A stretch of DNA of 64,000 bases, taken from positions 62,001 through 126,000 of the forward strand of contig JACERY010000002.1 in assembly GCA_013912105.1 (NCBI GenBank), given 5' to 3'. Shown one piece after another: positions 42,531-52,041 of the stretch. Made by a program: the position numbers and the translations under genes. The notes beneath the pieces were generated by a model. The model did no database searches and was not told where the DNA came from. It saw nothing but the letters and a program-made list of their open reading frames with translations. Position 1 is the first letter of the stretch. Every line of letters starts with the position of its first letter. This DNA is from Acidimicrobiales bacterium (lineage in GTDB: Bacteria; Actinomycetota; Acidimicrobiia; Acidimicrobiales; UBA8592).

Positions 42531-43889
42531 ATGAACGCTGAAATGAAGGAAGCAATAAACGCAATTGCAGCAGATAAAGGAATGAAACCAGATGTCCTCT
42601 ATGCGGTTTTAGCAGACGCTCTTGAGTCAGCTTATAAGAAAATGCCAGAGGCTTATGAATACGCATGGGTCACAATCGATCCCGAAACGATGGAATATAG
42701 GGTAATAGCCCAAGAGCTTGATGATGAAGGCGAACCTTACGGTGAGGAATTTGAGGTAACTCCAGATAATTTTGGCCGGATTGCCGCATTAGCTTTTAAG
42801 CAAGTTCTTGTCCAAGGAATACGCGAAGAAGAACGAGAACAGAAATATGAAGAATACGCAGGAAGAGAAGGGGATATAGTAACCGGCATCATTCAGCAAA
42901 GCGATAGTCGATATACGTTGCTGGATCTCGGCCGCGTAGAAGCTCTTTTGCCTAGAGCAGAACAGGTTCCCAATGAGCGTCCAGACAGTAACACTAGGAT
43001 CAAGGCATATATCGTCGAAGTGAGAAAAACTGCTAAAGGTCCGCAAATTGTTGTTAGTCGAACTCACCCTGGTTTGATCAAACGCTTGTTTGAACTAGAG
43101 GTGCCGGAAATTGCCGATGGCATTGTAGAAATCAGGTCATGTGCACGTGAACCGGGCCACAGGACAAAAATAGCTGTTTGGTCTAACGACCCTAATGTGG
43201 ATCCAGTTGGGGCCTGTGTCGGAGCTAGCGGGGCAAGAGTCAGAATGATAGTCAACGAACTTCGTGGAGAGAAAATAGACATAGTTCCATTTTCTGAAGA
43301 GCCAGAGGAATTTGTTTCAAAAGCTCTCTCACCTGCCAAAGTCAAAGAAGTTCGTATAGATATGGAAACCGGAACCGCAGATGTTATTGTCCCCGACTAT
43401 CAGTTGTCGCTTGCTATCGGGAAAGAAGGACAGAATGCAAGATTATCCGCACGGCTTACAGGCTGGCGCATTGATATAAAGTCTGAAACTCAACAAGCTG
43501 AAGAAGACGAATATGAAAAAGTTGATTGGGCCGAGGGAGAATGGGTCGTTGATTCAGAAACAGGAGAACAGGTATGGCAGCCTGCCGAAGGGGGCCCAGC
43601 CCTTTCAGCTGAAGAATGGGAAGCGAACACTGAAGATGAGCCCGAGAATGCTGATGATAGTCAAAGCGATGAAAATGAAAATAGTTCTTTGCCTGACTCT
43701 GAAAATATCGAGCCTGAACTTAATTCAGAAGAAGCGCCAAACGAAAATCCTGATGATGTATCTGATCAAGGAGAAGAAGATTCTGGCCCTGTTGTAGAGG
43801 AATCTCTGGAAGAAGATGGACTCAAAGATTCTGCCCCTGTTGCAGAAGATTCTCTGGAAGAAGATGGACTCGAAGATACAAACGGCTAG
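42531..43889 (+). CDS. nusA: Transcription termination/antitermination factor NusA
   Basis: A 452-residue factor that binds RNA polymerase and controls pausing and termination. The N-terminal domain (IAADKGMKPDVLYAVLADAL) is followed by S1 (REGDIVTGIIQQSDSRY), KH1 (RTKIAVWSNDPNVDPVGACV) and KH2 (SLAIGKEGQNARLSARLTGW). The core ends near residue 330. A long acidic tail of about 120 residues follows, containing a 16-residue tandem duplication. Actinobacterial NusA lacks the E. coli AR repeats, consistent with this. YlxR does not follow it here. Confidence 0.95.
   Translation: MNAEMKEAINAIAADKGMKPDVLYAVLADALESAYKKMPEAYEYAWVTIDPETMEYRVIAQELDDEGEPYGEEFEVTPDNFGRIAALAFKQVLVQGIREEEREQKYEEYAGREGDIVTGIIQQSDSRYTLLDLGRVEALLPRAEQVPNERPDSNTRIKAYIVEVRKTAKGPQIVVSRTHPGLIKRLFELEVPEIADGIVEIRSCAREPGHRTKIAVWSNDPNVDPVGACVGASGARVRMIVNELRGEKIDIVPFSEEPEEFVSKALSPAKVKEVRIDMETGTADVIVPDYQLSLAIGKEGQNARLSARLTGWRIDIKSETQQAEEDEYEKVDWAEGEWVVDSETGEQVWQPAEGGPALSAEEWEANTEDEPENADDSQSDENENSSLPDSENIEPELNSEEAPNENPDDVSDQGEEDSGPVVEESLEEDGLKDSAPVAEDSLEEDGLEDTNG
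43779..43874 (+). repeat. 48-bp tandem duplication in the nusA acidic tail
   Basis: Two 48-base copies, 43779-43826 and 43827-43874, each encode 16 residues: DSGPVVEESLEEDGLK and DSAPVAEDSLEEDGLE. They differ at a few positions, so the duplication is not brand-new. The reading frame is kept. A low-complexity acidic region of this kind may vary in length among strains. Confidence 0.85.
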
Positions 43890-43979
43890 TCTATTAAATC
43901 GTAAAGAATGATATTGGGAAGCTAATGAGAAGATAGGGAAAACGAGCCAATAGGCTCTACAAGAAGAGAAGAAACTAAA

Positions 43980-46694
43980 TTGCCAGCAAAAGTACGTGTC
44001 TATGAACTTGCGAGAGAACTAGATATAACAAACAAACAAATAATCTCCTTGTGTGGGTCCTTAGGGATTGATGCTAAGAGTCATTCATCAAGTCTTGTAG
44101 AAGCGCAAGCTGATCGGGTCCGTAGAAAAGCCGAAAGCGAAGGTTTACTAAAGGAACAGGCAGTCGTAGAGCAAGTTCAGGATAAGTCGTCATCAGAAAA
44201 TGAATGGAACGGAAAAGAAAATTCTGGAGAAAGTAAAGTTCCTAAGCCTGTAAGTTCGAAAAAGCCACCGCCCAAGAAGACAAAACCTACTCCCTCTCAA
44301 ACCAAAGCAGAGACTTCGAAACCTGTTGTGAGTTCACGAAAAGTCAAAGCAGCCTCTAAAGATCACGAAACTAAAGCGCAAACGGCTGCGCTGGGTAGCT
44401 TAAAGGATGTGGATAAGGGAGAAGAACAAACCCCTCCTCCTAATGCAAATACGCCTCCAAATCGACCGCCATTGAATGCTCCTCCTCGATCAGCAACTGG
44501 GAAACCTATCCCACCTCCTCCTAGCCCTAGGTCAAAATCAGGAAGGCCAATACCACCTCCTCCCGGCAAAGGCGGTAGGGGACCTGTTAGGGCAGATGAC
44601 AGCAGTAGATCTAATTACCGAGCAAGGCCAGGCGGGCAGTCAACAGGAGGTCCTCGAGGTCAAAGACCTGGAGGGGATAGACCTCGTGGCCCTAGGCCCA
44701 CCGGTGGTCCCAGTACGCCGTTTTTCCCTAAACCCGGTGTGGACGGCAAACCTTCAGGTGGTAAACCAGGAGGCGGCAAACCAGGAGGTGGTCGACCGGG
44801 AGGACCAAACCAGAGGCCTCAGAGAAAAAAGAAAAGTAGAAGAAGGAGAAGACAGGAAGAACTCCAGCCTATGGACTCACCTGCCTATACTCCAGAAGAC
44901 GCTCCAGTGCCCGAAGGAGAGGTTGTTATTGAACGCTCCTCATCGTCAATAGACGTTGCACCTAAATTAAACAGGACAACTGCTGATGTAGTGAGGTTCC
45001 TGATGGAACAAGGTGAGATGGTTACAGCTACCCAGTCTTTGACAGATGATATGATCGAACTTTTTGCTGCAGAAATTGGAGCAGAAGTTCGACTAGTTGA
45101 CCCAGGTGAAGAGCAAGAAATCGAGCTACAGAAGAAACTACAAATTGATGATTCAACATCGGCCGATAAGTTGCCAGAAAGGCCACCGGTCATAACTGTG
45201 ATGGGACATGTTGACCATGGGAAAACAAAGCTATTGGATCAAATCCGAAAAGCAAATATTGTTGCAGGTGAAGCTGGGGGGATAACACAGCATATTGGGG
45301 CTTATCAGGTAGAAGTCAATGGACAAGTATTGACATTTATAGATACCCCAGGCCACGCTGCTTTTACTGCGATGCGAGCAAGGGGAGCCGAAGCAACAGA
45401 TATCGTTATCCTTGTAGTGGCTGCTGACGATGGTGTAATGCCGCAAACTATTGAAGCATTAAACCATGCAAAAGCGGCTGGAGTCCCAATAATTGTTGCA
45501 GTTAACAAGATTGATCTTGAAAGCGCTGACCCTCAGCGAGTTCTAAGTGGTTTGGCGGAGCACGAACTTGTTCCGGAGGCATGGGGTGGTGAAACTATAG
45601 TTGTAGAAATTTCTGCATTAGAGAACATTGGCATTCCAGACCTTTTAGAAAATTTAAACGTGGTTGCCGAAGTTGAAGATCTCAGAGCAACACCTGAGGG
45701 AAGAGCTACTGGGGTCGTCCTTGAATCACATCTAGACATCGGTCGCGGACCTGTAGCGACTGTTCTTGTGCAAAGAGGAACTTTATCAGTAGGAGACCCT
45801 ATTGTTGCAGGGCCTTCGTGGGGAAGGGTACGCGCTCTTGTTGCTGACACTGGGGAACAAGTCGATTCTGCTGGACCTTCATGCCCAGTGCAGGTTTTAG
45901 GTATGTCGGACGTTGCAATAGCTGGTGATGAGTTTGTTGTAGCACCTGATGAACGCACGGCTCGAGATGTAGCGGATACTAGAGAGCATTACTACAGAGT
46001 CGCTTCAATTGGACGTGATTCTTCAGCAGGTTCAGGCGGAGGAAGGCTTGAAGACCTCTTTAGCCAAATCAGCACTGGTGAACAAGCTACTCTAAATCTG
46101 ATTCTTAAAGCCGACGTAAACGGTTCACTTGAAGCTGTCAGAGAAAGCATCAAAAAACTCGAAAGAGAAGAAGTTAAAGTCTCATTTGTTCATGTAGGAG
46201 TTGGGGCTATAACTGAAAATGATATTCAACTAGCAGCAACTTCAAACTCGACGGTACTAGGTTTTAACGTCCGCCCAGATCGTAAGGCTCGAGAAATAGC
46301 AGACCATGAGCAAGTGGAAATAAGAAACTATGAAATAATCTACAAACTTCTCGAAGATATCGAAGCAGCCATGGTCGGGATGCTCGTTCCTGAATTTGAA
46401 GAAATTGTTACTGGGGAAGCTGAAGTTCGAGAGATCTATAGAATTCCTCGAATTGGAGCTATTGCTGGTTGCTATGTGCTTGACGGAAAAATTTCCAGAG
46501 GATCAAAGGTACGTTTCCTAAGAGAAGGAACAATTATCTGGAAAGGGGATGTTTCTTCGCTTCGAAGATTTAAAGATGATGTTCCCGAAGTTGCATCTGG
46601 CTATGAGTGCGGAATTGGTCTCTCAGACTTCCAAGACTTAAAGAGCGGCGACATTATTGAGACATACGAAGAGCGGCAAATAGAAATATCCTAA
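43980..46694 (+). CDS. infB: Translation initiation factor IF-2
   Basis: A 904-residue GTPase that brings initiator tRNA to the 30S subunit. The TTG start gives [20 protein letters not shown], the actinobacterial N-terminus. Residues 80-300 are low complexity: Pro-rich ([19 protein letters not shown]) then Gly/Pro/Arg repeats ([16 protein letters not shown]). The GTPase core starts near 407 with [14 protein letters not shown], then DTPGHAAF and NKIDL. C1 and C2 domains follow. The 90-base gap after nusA lacks the usual ylxR gene and holds a small GAGCC-AATA-GGCTC hairpin at 43944-43957. Confidence 0.96.
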   Translation: MPAKVRVYELARELDITNKQIISLCGSLGIDAKSHSSSLVEAQADRVRRKAESEGLLKEQAVVEQVQDKSSSENEWNGKENSGESKVPKPVSSKKPPPKKTKPTPSQTKAETSKPVVSSRKVKAASKDHETKAQTAALGSLKDVDKGEEQTPPPNANTPPNRPPLNAPPRSATGKPIPPPPSPRSKSGRPIPPPPGKGGRGPVRADDSSRSNYRARPGGQSTGGPRGQRPGGDRPRGPRPTGGPSTPFFPKPGVDGKPSGGKPGGGKPGGGRPGGPNQRPQRKKKSRRRRRQEELQPMDSPAYTPEDAPVPEGEVVIERSSSSIDVAPKLNRTTADVVRFLMEQGEMVTATQSLTDDMIELFAAEIGAEVRLVDPGEEQEIELQKKLQIDDSTSADKLPERPPVITVMGHVDHGKTKLLDQIRKANIVAGEAGGITQHIGAYQVEVNGQVLTFIDTPGHAAFTAMRARGAEATDIVILVVAADDGVMPQTIEALNHAKAAGVPIIVAVNKIDLESADPQRVLSGLAEHELVPEAWGGETIVVEISALENIGIPDLLENLNVVAEVEDLRATPEGRATGVVLESHLDIGRGPVATVLVQRGTLSVGDPIVAGPSWGRVRALVADTGEQVDSAGPSCPVQVLGMSDVAIAGDEFVVAPDERTARDVADTREHYYRVASIGRDSSAGSGGGRLEDLFSQISTGEQATLNLILKADVNGSLEAVRESIKKLEREEVKVSFVHVGVGAITENDIQLAATSNSTVLGFNVRPDRKAREIADHEQVEIRNYEIIYKLLEDIEAAMVGMLVPEFEEIVTGEAEVREIYRIPRIGAIAGCYVLDGKISRGSKVRFLREGTIIWKGDVSSLRRFKDDVPEVASGYECGIGLSDFQDLKSGDIIETYEERQIEIS

Positions 46695-46729
46695 CTATTT
46701 AGATCTAAACACAATTTCAGGTACTTGCA

Positions 46730-47125
46730 ATGGCTAGACGACGCACAAATAGAACGAAAGATTACCAAAGAAGTGCTCGACTCAACGAGTTGCTTCGAGA
46801 GGTGATTGCTGAAGAACTAGAACGAATTGATGACAGTGATTTAGGTTTAATTAGCATTTCTGCAGTGCAAGTAGACAATGAACTCACAAAGGCCAAAATA
46901 TTTCTCTCCGTTCTCAATGAAGATACAGATTTAGTATTGACTCGGATGAATTTCCATAAAGGGAAATTCCGAAAGGCGATAGGCAGTCAAGCAAGAATCA
47001 GAAGAGTTCCCGAGCTAGTCTTCGCAATTGATCCAGCGATTGCTACTGGCGGACGCATAGACGAGATTCTTTCGGAAATTGAAACAAATAGAAGTAGAAA
47101 TCTAGATGACGAAAATCAGTACTAA
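46730..47125 (+). CDS. rbfA: 30S ribosome-binding factor RbfA
   Basis: A 131-residue KH-like cold-adaptation and 16S maturation factor. YQRSARLNELLREVIAEELE and FHKGKFRKAIGSQARIRRVP are characteristic. The 3' end overlaps truB by 20 bases, so both belong to the rimP-nusA-infB operon. Confidence 0.93.
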   Translation: MARRRTNRTKDYQRSARLNELLREVIAEELERIDDSDLGLISISAVQVDNELTKAKIFLSVLNEDTDLVLTRMNFHKGKFRKAIGSQARIRRVPELVFAIDPAIATGGRIDEILSEIETNRSRNLDDENQY

Positions 47126-47984
47126 AAACGGATTTGCCATCATAGATAAAGAAGCGGGATGGACTAGCCATGACGTAGTTGCGCGGGCTAGAAAAATACT
47201 CGATACAAGGAAGGTGGGTCATTCAGGAACTTTAGACCCCCCAGCAACCGGCGTCCTGATCTTGGGTGTTGGTAAGGCGACTAGACTTCTTAGATTCATT
47301 ACAGATTTGCAGAAAGAATATGTTGCTACGATGATCATGGGTTCTGAGACTGATACTTTAGATGCCGAAGGGGAAATAACAAAAACCACTACCACTTACC
47401 CTTCGTTGTCAGACCTACAGGAAAGCGCAAGATCTTTTATAGGTGATATTCAACAAATTCCGCCTATGGTTTCTGCAATCAAAGTTGAGGGAAAGCGACT
47501 CTATGAATTGGCGCGCGAAGGAAAACAAATAGATCGTGAACCTAGAAATATAAAAATAGACAAAATTGAAGTTGCTACCACTCTCGAAGAAAATGTATTT
47601 AAACTAAAGGTTTCTTGTGGGTCAGGAACTTATATTCGCTCCCTAGTTGCTGATATAGCGAAGGAAACTGGATCTTTAGCTCATGTAGGTAAACTTCGGC
47701 GGACAGCTATTGGTTCATTTGAAGAGTCGCTTGCTGAATCTATTGAGAGTGCACAATTGATAACCATGACTGAAGGACTGCGAGACTATCAAAAAATAGA
47801 AGTGGACCTGAAACTAAGTGAACGGGTCAAAGTAGGGGCTGTTCTAAAGGACAATGAATTAGGTGTCGAATATGGGACAGGACCGTGGGTAGTAGTCAAT
47901 TCACAAGATGAACTTCTGGCAGTATATGAAGAATATGGAAACGAAAACGTAAAACCTTCTGTTGTGATCCCGAGTGAGCTGTGA
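47106..47984 (+). CDS. truB: tRNA pseudouridine55 synthase
   Basis: A 292-residue enzyme that makes pseudouridine 55 in the T-loop of tRNAs. FAIIDKEAGWTSHDVVARAR opens the domain; the catalytic Asp is in HSGTLDPPATGVLILGVGKA; SCGSGTYIRSLVADIA is the late motif. A C-terminal PUA-like segment follows. It overlaps rbfA by 20 bases. Confidence 0.96.
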   Translation: MTKISTKNGFAIIDKEAGWTSHDVVARARKILDTRKVGHSGTLDPPATGVLILGVGKATRLLRFITDLQKEYVATMIMGSETDTLDAEGEITKTTTTYPSLSDLQESARSFIGDIQQIPPMVSAIKVEGKRLYELAREGKQIDREPRNIKIDKIEVATTLEENVFKLKVSCGSGTYIRSLVADIAKETGSLAHVGKLRRTAIGSFEESLAESIESAQLITMTEGLRDYQKIEVDLKLSERVKVGAVLKDNELGVEYGTGPWVVVNSQDELLAVYEEYGNENVKPSVVIPSEL

Positions 47985-48025
47985 CTATGTTCAAATTATG
48001 GGCTGACTTGAAAGTGAATTGGTAA

Positions 48026-48982
48026 ATGACTGAAATTCGTATAATCAATGACGGTGAAAGCCTGGCAGAGAAATTGGTTGGGACAGTAGCGACCATCGGA
48101 GTTTTTGATGGTGTGCATTTAGGCCACCAAGCTCTTTGCAAATTAGTAGTAAATAAAGCTAAGGAATTAGACCTAACCCCAGCCGTGATTACCTTCGACC
48201 AACACCCAACAAAGGTAACAAGTCCTGATAATGCTCCAAAGACATTAACAAAAATCAAAAGAAAATTGGAGCTTTTTCAAGAAAACGGAATTGAGTACGT
48301 ATACCTAATTAAATTCAACCAGAAACGATCAGAAACCTCTGCAAAAGAATTCTTTAGAGAGGTTTTCGTTGCTGGTATTAACGCTAAATATGTATATGTC
48401 GGTGAGGATTTCCAATTTGGATATAGGAAAGAAGGCGATGTAAATCTTCTTCGCAGTGAGGGGGGAAAAGCAGGAATCGAAGTTTCTGGCATCCCTTTGA
48501 TCAAGGATCAAACTATTAAAGAAAGTGCTATCTCTTCCACAGCCATAAGAATGCACTTACAAAATGGGGAAATGGCCCTTGCAAATAAAAAACTTGGTCG
48601 GATGTACGAGTACGAAGGTAAAGTCATAGAAGGCGATGGGAGAGGGAGTTCTATCGGTTTTCCTACAGCTAATTTAGGTATAGATCAGGAATTAGCTATA
48701 CCCGCAGAAGGAGTGTACGCAGCTTGGTTTCAATGTCAGAGTGGGGCTGTAAAAAAGGCTGCAGTGAATATTGGCCGTAGGCCAACATTTAAAGATGATG
48801 ACCCAATACTCCAGATTGAAGCTCATTTACTTAATTTTGACGGAGACCTTTATGGGCAATTAGGAAGATTGTCTTTCGTGCAAAAAATCCGAGAAGAAAA
48901 GAAATTCAAAAGTCTTGAAGAATTTCAAGGTCAACTTAGAGCAGACCTAACGAATATAAGAAGCTTGTTAGAGAACAGTTAG
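48026..48982 (+). CDS. ribF: Bifunctional riboflavin kinase/FAD synthetase
   Basis: A 318-residue enzyme making FMN and then FAD. The adenylyltransferase domain starts with TIGVFDGVHLGHQALCKLVV (HxGH-type HLGH) and continues to VGEDFQFGYRKEGDVNLL. The riboflavin kinase domain contains GRGSSIGFPTANLGID and VNIGRRPTF. The truB-ribF-rpsO-pnp order is standard. A 129-base leader then precedes rpsO. Confidence 0.95.
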   Translation: MTEIRIINDGESLAEKLVGTVATIGVFDGVHLGHQALCKLVVNKAKELDLTPAVITFDQHPTKVTSPDNAPKTLTKIKRKLELFQENGIEYVYLIKFNQKRSETSAKEFFREVFVAGINAKYVYVGEDFQFGYRKEGDVNLLRSEGGKAGIEVSGIPLIKDQTIKESAISSTAIRMHLQNGEMALANKKLGRMYEYEGKVIEGDGRGSSIGFPTANLGIDQELAIPAEGVYAAWFQCQSGAVKKAAVNIGRRPTFKDDDPILQIEAHLLNFDGDLYGQLGRLSFVQKIREEKKFKSLEEFQGQLRADLTNIRSLLENS

Positions 48983-49046
48983 CAGGAGTTAGTGTCGTTT
49001 CGCTTCTACGCTGGTAGTCTTCCCTTGGCCGTTAATATGGCTAAAA

Positions 49047-49055
49047 TGCGATAAT
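49047..49055 (+). promoter_or_regulatory. Extended -10 promoter for rpsO
   Basis: TGCGATAAT is an extended -10 (TGn + GATAAT). TTGGCC lies 19 bases upstream as a weak -35. Transcription would start around 49062, giving a leader of about 50 bases containing a GGGT/ACCC hairpin (49087-49101 region) just before the AAGGAAAA ribosome-binding site. Confidence 0.45.
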
Positions 49056-49111
49056 GCTCAACTGTTCGACAATCGGCAAGAGGGCAGGGTCAGATACCCG
49101 AAGGAAAATTT

Positions 49112-49381
49112 ATGGCTGCAAACCTAAAACCTAAAGATACAACAATTCAGGAACATAGACTTCATGACTCAGATACAGGGTCACCTGAGGTTCAGATAGC
49201 ATTGCTTACAGATAGAATTAATCACCTTACCGATCACCTTCAAGTTCATAAGAAAGATCATCACAGCCGTAGGGGACTTCTAATGCTTGTTGGACGCAGA
49301 AGAAGAATGCTTGATTACGTCAAGAAGAATGATGTTGAAAGGTATAGAAATCTAATCGCTAAACTTGGATTACGACGATAA
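49112..49381 (+). CDS. rpsO: 30S ribosomal protein S15
   Basis: An 89-residue S15, a primary 16S rRNA binder. [20 protein letters not shown] and [20 protein letters not shown] are the hallmark helices. The gene precedes pnp as in most bacteria. S15 autoregulation through leader RNA is known in several phyla, and the leader here is short but has a hairpin near the ribosome-binding site. Confidence 0.97.
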   Translation: MAANLKPKDTTIQEHRLHDSDTGSPEVQIALLTDRINHLTDHLQVHKKDHHSRRGLLMLVGRRRRMLDYVKKNDVERYRNLIAKLGLRR

Positions 49382-49452
49382 AGAAATCTTTAAGGTAAGA
49401 TTAAATAAGCTCATACCTGAGCAAAACTCAAACAAGATCAATACCGAATGGT

Positions 49453-49571
49453 CAGCTGCCAGTTGAAAGAGCCTAAAAACTAGACTTTTTCAACTGGGAA
49501 GCTGGACTCCGATATTGATGTCCGGAGGATCGTCCACGGGCAAATAATAGAGGCAAAGCCTCAAAAGGAGT
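49453..49571 (+). promoter_or_regulatory. Multi-hairpin pnp leader (Actino-pnp-like region)
   Basis: The 195-base gap between rpsO and pnp holds a long stem: CAGCT and AGCTG outside, CCAGTTGAAA (49459-49468) with TTTCAACTGG (49488-49497) inside. It is followed by CTCCG/CGGAG (49507-49527) and GAGGC-AAA-GCCTC (49550-49562), the last just before the AAAAGGAG site. In E. coli the pnp leader is cut by RNase III, and Actinobacteria have a described 'Actino-pnp' RNA motif in this position. Whether this leader belongs to that family needs a covariance-model search. Confidence 0.6.
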
Positions 49572-49576
49572 ACAAA

Positions 49577-51967
49577 ATGGCGGAAGCCATAACAGTCAAC
49601 GGTGCGTTAGGTGCCGAAGATAAGATAATGACATTAGAAACAGGTGTTTTGGCAAGCCTTGCCAACGCCGCAGTCGTAGTTAAAATAGGAAAAACTACGG
49701 TCCTTGTCACTGCAACAGCAAATAAAAATGTCCGCCCAGGAACAGATTTTTTCCCGTTAACTGTGGACTTTGAAGAACGCAGTTACGCTGCAGGGAAAAT
49801 ACCAGGATCATTCTTTAGGCGAGAAGGAAGGGCTAGTGAAACAGCAATTTTGGCTTGTCGGCTTACTGATAGGCCACTGAGACCACTATTCCCAGAAGGT
49901 TTTAGAAATGATGTTCACATTGTTGCAACAGTTTTAGGGGCTGATCAAGAAAACCCCTATGACGTGCCGGCGATAAATGCAGCTTCGGCCGCATTGTGTA
50001 TCTCAGACATACCATTTCAAGGCCCGTTAGGATGTGTTCGGATTGCGTATGACCAAGATGGAGAGTGGATTTCTCACCCAACTTATGAAGAGGGTGAGCA
50101 AGCAACATTTGAAATGGTCGTAGCTGGACGTCTCTTGGAAGACGGGGATGTCGCAGTAATGATGGTAGAAGCTGGCGGTACCGAGAATTCATGGAAATAT
50201 TTTGAGGCAGGAGCTCCAAAGGTCGATGAAAAGGTACTAGCTGAAGGTCTGGAATTTTCAAAAGGGCCTATTAAAGATGCCATAGCTCTTCAACAAGAAT
50301 TAGTTAAAAGCGTAGGTGAATCAGAAACAATGGAATTTACCGTTGCTGTTGATTATTCATCAGAAATTATGGATGCCGTTGAAGAAGTCGGCTCAGAGAA
50401 AATTGCTGATAGTCAGAAAATTGCTGATAAAGCTGCACGTGGTGAAGCAGAATCTCAAGCAAGCGCAGAAATCCTTGAAACACTTGAAGCTAGATTTAGC
50501 GAAGTTGAAAATGCAACAACACAAATTAAATCAGCTATTCGTTCCCTAACTAAATCACTTGTTCGTAAACGAATAGTAGAGGAAGGGCTACGCATAGACG
50601 GGAGAACACCTACAGATCTTCGGAGTCTTTCATCCGAAGTTGGTATTCTGCCTACTGCTCATGGCTCAGGCTTATTTCAACGAGGTGAAACTCAAGTATT
50701 GAATATCACCACCTTGGGAACTAAGAGAATGGATCAGATGATTGATGGGATAGACCCAATCACGCGAAAACGGTATATGCACCATTACAATTTCCCGCCA
50801 TTCTCAACCGGAGAAGCAGGATTTATGAGAGGTCCTAAGCGTCGCGAGATCGGACATGGAGCTTTAGCAGAAAGAGCCTTGATGCCAGTTGTTCCAAGTG
50901 AAGATGAGTGGCCTTACACACTAAGACTAGTCTCCGATGTAATGTCATCCAACGGATCAACGTCAATGGCTTCAGTCTGCTCATCAACCCTTTCGCTTAT
51001 GGATGCTGGTGTCCCTATAAAGTCCCCAGTAGCAGGAATAGCGATGGGATTGGTATATGCAGAAGGTAAATACACTACCCTCACTGATATTTTGGGGGCA
51101 GAAGATGCTTTCGGTGACATGGATTTCAAAGTAGCTGGAACATCAGAATTTATAACAGCTTTGCAGCTCGACACTAAAATTGAAGGAATACCAGCGGATG
51201 TATTAGCTGCTGCACTGGACCAAGCTAAGGATGCCAGAATGCAAATTCTCGCTGTCATGACCGAAGCTATTCCAGAACCTCGAGATGATGTTCGTGATGT
51301 AGCACCAAAAATCATTAGCTTCGAAATACCTCTTGATAAAATTGGCGAGGTTATTGGTCCTAAAGGGAAAGTCATTAATGCTATTCAGCAAGAAACTGGA
51401 GCAGAAGTAATCGTTGATGATGATGGCGTGATGGGAACCGTTTCTGTAGCGGGTACAGATCGAGATGCAGTTTATGAAGCTGAGCGTCAGATCAATTTGA
51501 TTCTTGATCCACCTACAGCAGATGTAGGAGGGGTTTACAACGGTAAGGTAGTGAATATCACTAACTTCGGAGCCTTTGTCAACATCCTTCCAGGACGTGA
51601 TGGTCTACTCCATATCTCAAAAATTGGTAGAGGTAAAAGAATTAAACGAGTAGAGGATGTCTTAGAACTTGGACAAGAAATTGAAGTTCGTGTCGAAGAT
51701 ATTGATCCCAATGGGAAAGTCAGTCTTGTTCTAACCGATGAAGCTGAACCGAATAATGCACCTTCTGAACGAGAAGAAGAGAAACCTTCCAATAAAGAGA
51801 AAAATGAACCTACTGATGCTACTAATGATCGTCAAGCAAGCTTCGAAGAAGAATTCGAAGAGAGTTTGGCCGAGGAACTTGGCGAACTAGGTCCAGAAGC
51901 TATTGGTGGAAATCGTCAGAATAACAGAAATAGGCGAAATAAAGGTCGTGGAGGCCGAGGTAAGTAG
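49577..51967 (+). CDS. pnp: Polyribonucleotide nucleotidyltransferase
   Basis: A 796-residue 3'-5' phosphorolytic exoribonuclease. Two RNase PH cores (FFPLTVDFEERSYAAGKIPG and LRIDGRTPTDLRSLSSEVGI), the FPPFSTGEAGFMRGPKRREI block, then KH (DKIGEVIGPKGKVINAIQQE) and S1 (GKVVNITNFGAFVNILPGRD) domains. The C-terminus is an Asn/Arg/Gly-rich tail, seen in other Actinobacteria. Preceded by a strong ribosome-binding site and structured leader. Confidence 0.97.
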   Translation: MAEAITVNGALGAEDKIMTLETGVLASLANAAVVVKIGKTTVLVTATANKNVRPGTDFFPLTVDFEERSYAAGKIPGSFFRREGRASETAILACRLTDRPLRPLFPEGFRNDVHIVATVLGADQENPYDVPAINAASAALCISDIPFQGPLGCVRIAYDQDGEWISHPTYEEGEQATFEMVVAGRLLEDGDVAVMMVEAGGTENSWKYFEAGAPKVDEKVLAEGLEFSKGPIKDAIALQQELVKSVGESETMEFTVAVDYSSEIMDAVEEVGSEKIADSQKIADKAARGEAESQASAEILETLEARFSEVENATTQIKSAIRSLTKSLVRKRIVEEGLRIDGRTPTDLRSLSSEVGILPTAHGSGLFQRGETQVLNITTLGTKRMDQMIDGIDPITRKRYMHHYNFPPFSTGEAGFMRGPKRREIGHGALAERALMPVVPSEDEWPYTLRLVSDVMSSNGSTSMASVCSSTLSLMDAGVPIKSPVAGIAMGLVYAEGKYTTLTDILGAEDAFGDMDFKVAGTSEFITALQLDTKIEGIPADVLAAALDQAKDARMQILAVMTEAIPEPRDDVRDVAPKIISFEIPLDKIGEVIGPKGKVINAIQQETGAEVIVDDDGVMGTVSVAGTDRDAVYEAERQINLILDPPTADVGGVYNGKVVNITNFGAFVNILPGRDGLLHISKIGRGKRIKRVEDVLELGQEIEVRVEDIDPNGKVSLVLTDEAEPNNAPSEREEEKPSNKEKNEPTDATNDRQASFEEEFEESLAEELGELGPEAIGGNRQNNRNRRNKGRGGRGK

Positions 51968-52009
51968 TTAATCTTTGCTTAAGAGAAAACCTTTTAATTT
52001 AATATGCCC

Positions 52010-52037
52010 CAGTATTGCCAGACTCATGGCAGTATTG
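52010..52037 (+). repeat. Direct repeat immediately upstream of dapB
   Basis: CAGTATTG occurs at 52010-52017 and 52030-52037, 20 bases apart start to start, with GCCA...TGGC in inverted order between. The second copy ends four bases before the dapB ATG, where a Shine-Dalgarno would be expected and is absent. It could be an operator or a leader element; chance is also possible. Confidence 0.3.
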
Positions 52038-52041
52038 ACAT

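Noticed and set aside
44476-44952. 158-residue plus-strand ORF inside infB
   Set aside because: Alternative frame through the Gly/Pro repeat region; repeats keep other frames open by composition.
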